The notes under the pieces were generated by a model, which worked only from the letters and a program-made list of their open reading frames with translations, made no database searches and had not been told where the DNA came from. The translations under genes were made by a program, and so were the position numbers. A stretch of DNA of 5,501 nt from an uncultured Micrococcales bacterium. GTDB lineage: Bacteria > Actinomycetota > Actinomycetes > Actinomycetales > Microbacteriaceae. This document shows, in pieces, positions 1 to 4,981 of this stretch. Within the stretch, counting starts at the first letter, position 1, and the number at the start of each line of letters is the position of its first letter. The DNA is taken from the NCBI GenBank assembly GCA_913062665.1, contig CAJXVY010000035.1:1-5501 (forward strand). The letters are read 5' to 3'.

Positions 1-21
1 AGGGTGAATGTCTGCCTTCAT
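1..21 (-). CDS. rpmE: 50S ribosomal protein bL31, N-terminal fragment
   Basis: Reading the minus strand from the ATG at 21-19 gives MKADIHP, the very characteristic first residues of bacterial ribosomal protein bL31; the rest of the gene lies beyond the left edge. A Shine-Dalgarno sequence AGAGG (minus strand, bases 33-29) sits 7 nt ahead of the ATG, which supports a real start. bL31 is a small component of the large ribosomal subunit. Only seven residues are visible, so I cannot tell the zinc-binding (CxxC) type from the zinc-free type, which share this start. The gene follows the ABC ATPase gene on the same strand after a 70-nt gap that contains its own promoter-like sequence, so it is probably transcribed independently, perhaps with some read-through. 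Confidence 0.8.
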
Positions 22-60
22 TTATAAACCTCTGTAGAAATCGATGATTAACAAGCCGAA

Positions 61-89
61 AGTCTAGCACTTCTGAAGCAAAGTATGAA
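61..89 (-). promoter_or_regulatory. Candidate promoter of rpmE
   Basis: On the minus strand, TTCATA (bases 89-84, 4 of 6 matches to the -35 consensus) is separated by 17 nt from TAGACT (66-61). TAGACT fits the actinobacterial TAnnnT -10 pattern and is preceded by TGC, an extended -10 element. Transcription would start near base 54, giving a leader of about 33 nt that contains the rpmE Shine-Dalgarno sequence. The element lies entirely in the gap after the ABC ATPase stop codon. This is pattern matching only. Confidence 0.4.
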
Positions 90-91
90 GC

Positions 92-877
92 CTAAGATTT
101 CGATCTAGCAGTAAATCTTCCCTGGTTGCTGATCACCGTTAGTTGGTAATTGAAGCAGTCGCTGACTCGCTCGCTGGTGAGAACTTGCTGGATTGGTCCG
201 TGGCTGTGTATCTTCCCCCCGCTGATCAGCAAAGCATGGGTAAAGCCCTCTGGTATCTCCTCAATGTGATGAGTGACTACCACCATTGCCGGAGCGCTAG
301 GGCTCTTTGCATACTCTCCCAAAAGCTGAACAGTTTGCTCTCGGGCAGCCATATCAAGTGAAGCAACCGGCTCGTCCATCAACATCAGCTCTGGGTCTGT
401 CATAACACTTCTTGCTATCTGGACTCGCTTTTTCTCTCCGTCACTTAGTGTTCCGAAGGCGCGATCCTCAAATTCGGAGAGACCCCACTCCCCCAAAACG
501 CGCCTTGCCCTTCTGACATCGAGTTCTTCGTAATTCTCGTTCCAGCGCCCAGTTATTCCATAGCTGGCAGTCATAACTGCGTCTAAAACTTTTTCGCTGT
601 TGGGGATGTGGTCTGTAAGTGCATTAGAAGCAAATCCAATTCTCGTTCTGAGCTCGAAAACATTTACCTCGCCCATTGTTTTGCCAAGAATGCGAGCCTC
701 ACCCGAAGACGGCTGTATTTGAGCGGCGGCCACCCTCAAAAGAGTCGTTTTCCCAGCGCCATTTGGTCCAATAATTGCCCAACGCTGGTTGGCCTCAACT
801 GACCAATTCAGGTCATCAAGAATTAGTTGACCATTGCGCTTGATGGTCACAGACGAGAAATTAACTACTTCTGACAT
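92..877 (-). CDS. ABC ATPase of the ModF/YlmA type
   Basis: A 261-residue single ABC nucleotide-binding domain, expected to be cytoplasmic. Walker A is GPNGAGKTT at 37-45, the signature is LSDGEKKR at 144-151, Walker B is LMLMDEP at 164-170 with E169 as catalytic glutamate, the D-loop is SLD at 173-175 and the switch histidine is H203 in VTHHIEEIP. The usual Q-loop glutamine is missing: that stretch reads GFASNAL at 81-87. This, the VTHHIEEIP motif and the general sequence resemble the COG1119 group (E. coli ModF, B. subtilis YlmA), whose substrate is not established despite the 'molybdenum' label. No permease or binding protein is encoded beside it, so a transport role is unproven; a soluble regulatory or quality-control ATPase is possible. 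The ATG at 877 has a modest AGG six nt upstream. It lies divergent to serB and upstream of rpmE. The ATPase call is secure, the function is not. Confidence 0.9.
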   Translation of the reverse strand: MSEVVNFSSVTIKRNGQLILDDLNWSVEANQRWAIIGPNGAGKTTLLRVAAAQIQPSSGEARILGKTMGEVNVFELRTRIGFASNALTDHIPNSEKVLDAVMTASYGITGRWNENYEELDVRRARRVLGEWGLSEFEDRAFGTLSDGEKKRVQIARSVMTDPELMLMDEPVASLDMAAREQTVQLLGEYAKSPSAPAMVVVTHHIEEIPEGFTHALLISGGKIHSHGPIQQVLTSERVSDCFNYQLTVISNQGRFTARSKS

Positions 878-952
878 ATCTTGCCTAAGCTTAGCTTTCG
901 AGTTTGTTTATTCCAGCGATAAACACCCAATAATTACTCCCGGAGGTTCAAA
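878..952. promoter_or_regulatory. Divergent intergenic region, ABC ATPase / serB
   Basis: This AT-rich stretch must carry the promoters of two divergent genes, but none is convincing. On the plus strand the best -10 is AATAAT at 929-934, with TTGTTT at 904-909 as a -35 at a long 19-nt spacing; it would start transcription almost at the Shine-Dalgarno sequence of serB, which is awkward. On the minus strand AATAAA (912-907) is a possible -10 without a clear -35. A perfect 10-bp palindrome, CTAAGCTTAG, lies at 885-894 in the leader of the ABC gene; it is short enough to be chance. Confidence 0.25.
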
Positions 953-955
953 ATC
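942..955 (+). promoter_or_regulatory. Strong Shine-Dalgarno placing serB start at ATC
   Basis: GGAGG at 942-946 is a full-strength ribosome binding site. Six nt later, at 953-955, is the codon ATC, in frame with the conserved SerB sequence. The first conventional start codon in frame is GTG at 968, 21 nt from the Shine-Dalgarno sequence, which is far outside the normal range. There is no ATG, GTG or TTG in frame between the stop at 920-922 and 968. The geometry therefore points to initiation at ATC, or to a single-base change or error in an original ATG. Confidence 0.6.
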
Positions 956-1579
956 TCAGTTTTAGTAGTGTTTGACGTTGATTCCACGCTAATTGCGCAC
1001 GAAGCAATCGAGGAGATTGCTGATGTTCTAGGCAAGCGCGATTTAGTTGCATCGATAACAGATCGCGCAATGCGAGGGGAGATTGATTTTGTCGAAGCAT
1101 TGAATCAGAGAGTCCAACTTCTCGAAGGCGTGAAGGAAGAAGAACTTATCGAGATTTCCAAAACCTTTCGAATCAATGAGGGCGCTTCAGAGTTGATCGA
1201 GCATGTGCACTCCATCGGAGGGAAAGCCTGCGCGGTTTCAGGTGGATTTAGAAGCCTTTTGCACCCCATCGCGGAAGAGCTGGGCTTAGACGATTACAGA
1301 GCAAACACTTTAGAGCTTGAAAGTGGAAAGCTAACAGGCCGACTCATCCCGCCTATCATCGACGCCCATGCGAAGAAATCAGCACTAATTAGCTGGAGTA
1401 AAGAGTTTGGCATCTCCTTGTCAAAGACCATGGCCATTGGTGACGGCGCAAATGACCTGCTAATGATGGAGGCGGCGGCTGTCAGTGTTGGGTTCATGCC
1501 AAAGCCCATTGTTGCAAAATCCTGCGACTATGTGATCGACAGGCCCGATTTTAGAGCGGCTATAGGGCTACTCCCCTAG
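953..1579 (+). CDS. serB: Phosphoserine phosphatase SerB
   Basis: A haloacid dehalogenase-family enzyme that hydrolyses O-phosphoserine to serine, the last step of the phosphorylated serine pathway. From ATC at 953 the protein has 208 residues. Motif I is DVDST at 8-12, with D8 as nucleophile and D10 as general acid. E17 and R53 match the substrate-binding residues of the Methanocaldococcus enzyme in spacing. Motif II is SGG at 96-98, motif III lysine is K141 and motif IV is GDGAND at 163-168. It has no N-terminal ACT domain, so it is the short core form. Starting at GTG 968 would remove five residues (xSVLV) and with them the hydrophobic first beta strand just before motif I, so I prefer the upstream start; GTG 968 (203 residues) is the conventional alternative. 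Its stop codon overlaps that of the convergent fabI. Confidence 0.92.
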   Translation: MSVLVVFDVDSTLIAHEAIEEIADVLGKRDLVASITDRAMRGEIDFVEALNQRVQLLEGVKEEELIEISKTFRINEGASELIEHVHSIGGKACAVSGGFRSLLHPIAEELGLDDYRANTLELESGKLTGRLIPPIIDAHAKKSALISWSKEFGISLSKTMAIGDGANDLLMMEAAAVSVGFMPKPIVAKSCDYVIDRPDFRAAIGLLP

Positions 1580-2343
1580 GCTCCGGTTGAGTGCAAACCG
1601 CCATCTACGTGAACTATCTCTCCGGTGGTTGCTTCAAAATAATCACTAAGAAGAGCAACAATCGCCTTGGCAGCAGGTTCCGTGTTGGTTAGATCCCAAC
1701 CCAGCGGAGCCCTGTCGGTCCAGAGCTCCTCCATTGTTGCAAATCCAGGAATGCCCTTTGCAGCTGTTGTTCGCAATGGTCCAGCGCTGACCAGGTTCAC
1801 ACGGACTCCAGCAGGCCCCAAGTATCTCGCCAAGTATCTTGCGGTTGATTCAAATGCAGCCTTGGCAACACCCATCCAGTCATATACAGGCCACGAAACA
1901 CTTGCATCAAAGGTTAGGCCCACAACGCTTGAGCCCTTGGAGAGGCTATTCTGAAGGGCAACAGTAATGGACTTCAGAGAGTATGCACTTACCTCAACTG
2001 CATTTGCCACATCACTCCATTCGGTTTCAAGAAAGTTTCCACCCAGGGCCGATTGCGGAGCAAAAGCAATGGCGTGAACAATGCCATCCAATGATTCGAA
2101 GTGTTCACTGACTCTCTCACTTAGCTTTTCCAAATCCTCTTCATTGGTTGCGTCGAGCTCGATTACTGGGGCGGGCTTTGGGAGCCGAGAGGCCATTTTT
2201 TCGGTGATCGGAAGCATTCTTCCGAAGCTTGACAGTATTACCTCAGCGCCCTGTTCTTGAGCTATTTTTGCTGCGGAGAAAGCAATTGACGCCTCTGTAA
2301 GCACTCCCGTGACAAGTATTTTCTTTCCCTCAAGAATTCCCAT
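1576..2343 (-). CDS. fabI: Enoyl-ACP reductase FabI (InhA-like)
   Basis: A 255-residue short-chain dehydrogenase that reduces trans-2-enoyl-ACP to acyl-ACP, the last step of each type II fatty-acid elongation cycle, in the cytoplasm. The nucleotide-binding loop is GVLTEASIA at 13-21, the typical FabI/InhA form rather than the TGxxxGIG of ordinary SDRs. D64 fits the adenine-binding position. The catalytic pair is Y154 and K161 (YX6K), with F145 matching InhA F149. VHAIAFAPQ at 89-97 lines the active site, and HVDGG near the C-terminus is conserved. The substrate-binding loop (about residues 196-219) is some ten residues shorter than in InhA as I remember it, fitting ordinary chain lengths. The ATG at 2343 is preceded by AGGAGA that overlaps the fabG stop codon; the two genes are 8 nt apart and surely co-transcribed. 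InhA numbering is from memory. Confidence 0.95.
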   Translation of the reverse strand: MGILEGKKILVTGVLTEASIAFSAAKIAQEQGAEVILSSFGRMLPITEKMASRLPKPAPVIELDATNEEDLEKLSERVSEHFESLDGIVHAIAFAPQSALGGNFLETEWSDVANAVEVSAYSLKSITVALQNSLSKGSSVVGLTFDASVSWPVYDWMGVAKAAFESTARYLARYLGPAGVRVNLVSAGPLRTTAAKGIPGFATMEELWTDRAPLGWDLTNTEPAAKAIVALLSDYFEATTGEIVHVDGGLHSTGA

Positions 2344-2351
2344 GATCTCTC

Positions 2352-3056
2352 CTAATGTCCCATTCCCAGACCGCCATCAATCGGGATAATAGCCCCAGAG
2401 ATGTAGGAAGCGGAATCGCTTACCAGGAAACTAACCGTAGCCGCCACCTCCTCAGGCTCAGCGAACCGACCCGCGGGAATTCTGGATTTGTATTCCTGCT
2501 GCGTCTGTTCCGGAAGTGCAGCGGTCATGTCAGTGTTTATAAATCCAGGGGCTACTATGTTGCAAGTAATGTTCTTACCGCCTAGTTCTTGTGTGATCGA
2601 TCGGGCAATCCCGACAAGCCCCGACTTGGAGGCTGCGTAATTGACCTGACCCGGTGATCCAATAGAGCCGACCACGCTTCCAATCATCAGGATTCGACCA
2701 AACTTTGATTTGAGCATGCCTCGGATTGAGCGCTTGATTACTCGATATGTTCCGACCAGATTGGTTTGCACAACCGACTCAAAATCTTCATCAGTCATTC
2801 TCAAAAGTAGCTGGTCGTTCGTTATGCCGGCGTTAGCCACCAAAATCTCAATTGGACCCAATTCAGATTCAATGCTCTCAACTGCTTTATCAAGACTGGA
2901 GGCGTCATTCAGGTCAGCCTTTACCACCATTGCCCCCTTTGGACCAGAACCATCCCTTGAGGTGATGGCTACTTTGTAACCGTCCTTTATCAGCCTCTCT
3001 GCAATCGCCTTGCCGATGCCACGATTTCCACCTGTCACTAAAGCAGTTTTAGTCAT
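2352..3056 (-). CDS. fabG: 3-oxoacyl-ACP reductase FabG
   Basis: A 234-residue classical short-chain dehydrogenase that reduces 3-oxoacyl-ACP to 3-hydroxyacyl-ACP with NADPH in fatty-acid elongation. The Rossmann motif is TGGNRGIG at 8-15, with R12 and R34 placed to favour NADPH. NAGI is at 75-78, and the catalytic tetrad is N99, S127, Y140, K144 (YAASK). PGFINTDM, the IPAGR segment and the C-terminal SGAIIPIDGG motif are the usual FabG features. Length and motifs match the family (M. tuberculosis MabA/FabG1). The ATG at 3056 has GGAGG four nt upstream, a strong but close site. It is the first gene of a two-gene operon with fabI, the same order as mabA-inhA. The DUF3099 gene is divergent. Other SDR substrates are possible in principle, but the fabI neighbour makes FabG by far the best call. 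Confidence 0.95.
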   Translation of the reverse strand: MTKTALVTGGNRGIGKAIAERLIKDGYKVAITSRDGSGPKGAMVVKADLNDASSLDKAVESIESELGPIEILVANAGITNDQLLLRMTDEDFESVVQTNLVGTYRVIKRSIRGMLKSKFGRILMIGSVVGSIGSPGQVNYAASKSGLVGIARSITQELGGKNITCNIVAPGFINTDMTAALPEQTQQEYKSRIPAGRFAEPEEVAATVSFLVSDSASYISGAIIPIDGGLGMGH

Positions 3057-3094
3057 AAATCCTCCGGGAATAACTTTGGCCCTTATGCTTTTTG

Positions 3095-3123
3095 ATTATC
3101 CAGAGTCTAGCCACCTACATGAA
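3095..3123 (-). promoter_or_regulatory. Candidate promoter of fabG-fabI
   Basis: Two overlapping -10-like elements face fabG on the minus strand. GATAAT (3100-3095, 5 of 6 to consensus) has a weak -35, TTCATG (3123-3118), at 17 nt. TAGACT (3109-3104), in the same GCTAGACT context as the rpmE promoter candidate, lacks a -35 at normal spacing. A start near 3088 would give a leader of about 30 nt including the GGAGG site. The region overlaps the leader of the divergent DUF3099 gene. Confidence 0.35.
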
Positions 3124-3136
3124 AGAGCTGCGAATA

Positions 3137-3424
3137 ATGGACAAGCCTCAAAGCGCTACGAACGTAGAAAGTAGCCCCGAAGAGGAGCGGAAGGCGCGAT
3201 TTGTGAAGTACACAATCGCTATGAGCGTCCGCATGATTTGCATAATTCTTGGCGTTTTTCTGGAAGGTTGGGCCATGTGGGTTGCCTTCGCTGGAGCAAT
3301 TTTCCTGCCCTATTTCGCGGTAGTGATTGCTAACGCCCCGGGGCGATCTTCCGCAACCGCCAGAGTTACCTCTCCAGCTAAGTCCATTTCTGCCGACAAA
3401 TTTAGAATTGTTGATGACCAGTGA
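3137..3424 (+). CDS. DUF3099 two-helix membrane protein
   Basis: A 95-residue small membrane protein matching the actinobacterial DUF3099 family, whose function is unknown. It opens with a charged cytoplasmic segment (SPEEERKARFVKY, 13-25). Two membrane helices follow, about 25-42 and 47-65, the second containing GAIFLPYFAVVIAN, the most family-like stretch. A hydrophilic tail of about 30 residues follows. I chose ATG 3137 because an AAAGAG stretch lies 9 nt upstream and only a few residues precede the family's usual QS(I/V)T-like start. ATG 3119 and TTG 3092 are in frame but have no Shine-Dalgarno sequence and overlap the fabG promoter region. The gene overlaps the next gene by 11 bp and leads a series ending in SURF1, so a role in the membrane or in oxidase assembly can be guessed but is not shown. 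Confidence 0.8.
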   Translation: MDKPQSATNVESSPEEERKARFVKYTIAMSVRMICIILGVFLEGWAMWVAFAGAIFLPYFAVVIANAPGRSSATARVTSPAKSISADKFRIVDDQ

Positions 3425-3605
3425 TCTCAAGTGCTCAAGAGCCGGTTGCTCTCTGAAAGCGGACTGGTTTATCTACTGGAGAAATCCAAAAGTGCACTCT
3501 GTTGAGAGAAAGAAGACCTGGCTTTCCTGTGAATCCCATAAGCAGTTTTTCGTGGATTACCTATCGGTGAGAGAATTCTTTCTGGAGGCTGAGTTCATTG
3601 AATAG
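3414..3605 (+). CDS. Small Cys/His protein, possible zinc binder, unknown function
   Basis: A 63-residue soluble protein with no signal peptide or membrane helix. Its features are a CxxxxC pair (C7, C12) and a CxxH pair (C39, H42), separated by a middle part holding WRNPKVH (22-28) and ERKKTW (31-36). This pattern suggests a single small metal site. Similar short actinobacterial proteins with a WRNP-H and TWLxCxxH pattern have, as I recall, sometimes been labelled 'acetone carboxylase', which nothing in this sequence supports. The reading frame is open further upstream, but ATG 3414 is the sensible start: it overlaps the end of the DUF3099 gene by 11 bp, and the residues before it are proline-rich shadow of that gene. 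Its 3' end carries the GGAGG site of the SURF1 gene and overlaps that gene by 8 bp. Coupling between two membrane-protein genes suggests a linked role. Confidence 0.75.
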   Translation: MTSDLKCSRAGCSLKADWFIYWRNPKVHSVERKKTWLSCESHKQFFVDYLSVREFFLEAEFIE

Positions 3606-4395
3606 TTTTGCAAGGTGGAGCGGATGGTTTGCTCTTGTCTTGGTTTTTGCTACAGCCACTGTTTTTCTATCCAGCTGGCAGTTTGACAGACGTGAGGAAA
3701 AAGTCGACCAGATAGAACTCGTGCAAAATAATTACAACGCCCCCATTCAGACACTTGATCAAGTTGTTCAAAATGGTGAATTGCCTGCCGAAAATGAATG
3801 GAAAAGAGTGGAATTTGAAGGTCGATATCTCACAGATTACGTATACCTGGTTAGGAATAGACCCCTCAATGGCCAGCCTGGATTCTTGCAACTAGTTCCG
3901 TTTCAAACCAATTCGGGCCAAATTGTCGCGATTGAACGGGGCTGGATGCCAACAGGAAATATGCAAGACTCCCCCGATTTCATACCCCGAGTAGAGTCTG
4001 AACAGAAGACTGTGATTGTTCGCCTTCGTCAAAACGAACCCGAAGTGAATAGAAGCGCTCCGGAGGGCCAAATCGAAAACATAAACCTTCCTAGGTTCGC
4101 TGACATTACCGGATTGGCAGTTGAACTAGATTTTTATGGTCGACTTGCAAGTGAGGTGCCGGCAAGTTCCGAATATGCAACACCTATGCCAATGCCTCGC
4201 ATGGACGAGGGTAATCACCTCAGCTACGCCCTGCAGTGGATACTGTTTGGAGTTATGGCTTTTATTGCCTTTGGCTGGGCTCTCAGGCAAGAGCTTAGAT
4301 ACAGGGCCGGCAAGGTGAAAGAAAAAAAGAAGGATTTTGACTCCAATGTTGAGGATCAACTTTTGGATTCCGCCGAAGCTGAGCAGATGCAGTAA
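3598..4395 (+). CDS. SURF1 family cytochrome oxidase assembly protein
   Basis: A 265-residue membrane protein of the SURF1/Shy1 family, which helps assemble haem-copper cytochrome c oxidase, in part by handling haem a. Helix 1 is about 8-26, followed by the family motif SSWQFDRREEK (25-35). The large external domain contains VEFEGRY (71-77), a VRNRPLNGQPGF stretch (85-96) and ERGW (113-116). NHLSYALQW (206-214) leads into helix 2 (about 211-230); H207 matches the histidine proposed to bind haem in bacterial Surf1. A charged cytoplasmic tail of about 35 residues ends the protein. The start is TTG at 3598, chosen because GGAGG at 3584-3588 lies 9 nt upstream; no ATG fits. It overlaps the preceding small gene by 8 bp, suggesting translational coupling, and bioY follows after 31 nt. 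Confidence 0.93.
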   Translation: MNSFARWSGWFALVLVFATATVFLSSWQFDRREEKVDQIELVQNNYNAPIQTLDQVVQNGELPAENEWKRVEFEGRYLTDYVYLVRNRPLNGQPGFLQLVPFQTNSGQIVAIERGWMPTGNMQDSPDFIPRVESEQKTVIVRLRQNEPEVNRSAPEGQIENINLPRFADITGLAVELDFYGRLASEVPASSEYATPMPMPRMDEGNHLSYALQWILFGVMAFIAFGWALRQELRYRAGKVKEKKKDFDSNVEDQLLDSAEAEQMQ

Positions 4396-4426
4396 TCTTT
4401 CGACAAAGAGTTTTTGAGGAGCGAAC

Positions 4427-4981
4427 ATGACTAAGTCTCTAGCTATTGCCGACAGGGTTATTGAAAGGTCCTTGGCAAAGGATGCACTTTTGATAACAGG
4501 TGCGGTCGCAATAATTGCTTTGGCTGCGCAAATTTCAATTCCTCTTTGGCCTGTGCCTGTAACCCTCTCTACCTTTGCAGTCATGGTTTTGGCGGCCACA
4601 CTCGGAAGCGCTCGCGGTTCTTTGTCAATTGTTGGCTACCTAACCGCCGGGTCCATCGGTCTTCCGGTGTTTGCAAATGCTGCCACGCTATCCGCGGTTA
4701 GACCTACGTTCGGTTACTTGCTTGGATTCTTAGCTGCCGCCATGATTATTGGTTATTTTGCATCTCGCGGTGCTGATCGAAGCCCGCTGAGAATGGCTGC
4801 AGTTCTCACCGTCGCAAGCCTGGTCATTTATGTATTTGGAGCAGGTTGGTTGATTATCGGCTTTGGCATGACTGCAACGCAGGCAATGATGGCTGGAGTG
4901 ATTCCATTTCTGGTGGGAGACGCACTGAAAGTAGTCGCTGCCACCGCTTTAATTACCGGAGTTAGGAAACTAGTTTCCTAA
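4427..4981 (+). CDS. bioY: Biotin transporter BioY (ECF S component)
   Basis: A 184-residue integral membrane protein with about six hydrophobic helices and the BioY pattern throughout. IPLWPVPVTLSTF (38-50) is the family hallmark, followed by GYLTAGSIGLPVFA (70-83), a PTFGYLLGF segment (93-101) and PFLVGDALK near the C-terminus (160-168), whose D165 and K168 correspond to the conserved GDxxK residues implicated in biotin binding. BioY binds biotin in the membrane and normally works with an ECF energising module (BioMN or a shared EcfAA'T); none is encoded here, so partners must lie elsewhere or BioY acts alone. The ATG at 4427 has GAGGAG five nt upstream. It may be co-transcribed with the SURF1 gene 31 nt before it. 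I see no BirA-type operator or riboswitch in that gap. Its stop overlaps that of the convergent sufT and completes a perfect palindrome. Confidence 0.95.
   Translation: MTKSLAIADRVIERSLAKDALLITGAVAIIALAAQISIPLWPVPVTLSTFAVMVLAATLGSARGSLSIVGYLTAGSIGLPVFANAATLSAVRPTFGYLLGFLAAAMIIGYFASRGADRSPLRMAAVLTVASLVIYVFGAGWLIIGFGMTATQAMMAGVIPFLVGDALKVVAATALITGVRKLVS
4962..4981. repeat. Perfect 20-bp palindrome at the bioY/sufT junction
   Basis: The arm TTAGGAAACT is followed immediately by its exact reverse complement AGTTTCCTAA, all ten positions pairing. It spans the last codons and the TAA stop of bioY and begins 3' of the sufT stop on the other strand. In RNA it could fold into an 8-bp stem with a CTAG loop from either direction, so a bidirectional terminator is the simplest reading. 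However, no U-tract follows on either strand and the stem is AT-rich, so a protein-binding site or a weak RNA-stabilising hairpin is also possible. Confidence 0.6.

Noticed and set aside
3..47. Plus-strand open frame at the left edge
   Set aside because: It has 14 codons without recognisable similarity, and the opposite strand encodes the bL31 N-terminus with a ribosome binding site.
70..78. CTTCTGAAG short palindrome in the gap before rpmE
   Set aside because: A 4-bp arm is expected by chance and lies within the promoter spacer without other support.
1667..1954. Plus-strand frame inside fabI
   Set aside because: It is a shadow of the convincing fabI coding sequence on the other strand.
3327..3413. 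N-terminal extension of the small Cys/His gene
   Set aside because: It would overlap the DUF3099 gene by about 100 bp and adds only a proline-rich, low-information sequence; ATG 3414 is better placed.
3107..3430. A 107-codon minus-strand frame opposite the DUF3099 gene
   Set aside because: The plus strand encodes a recognisable DUF3099 protein; the antisense translation has no membrane or domain pattern.
4396..4415. TCTTT-CGAC-AAAGA hairpin followed by G and five T, between SURF1 and bioY
   Set aside because: The shape resembles a terminator, but the stem is only 5 bp with one GC pair, too weak to call; at most a minor attenuator.
4396..4426. Possible BirA operator or biotin-responsive site upstream of bioY
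   Set aside because: The 31-nt gap contains no long dyad resembling known biotin regulator sites and is too short for a riboswitch.
4126..4599. A 157-codon open frame on the minus strand
   Set aside because: It is antisense to the end of SURF1 and the start of bioY, both with clear family motifs; it shows no recognisable domain and no credible start context.
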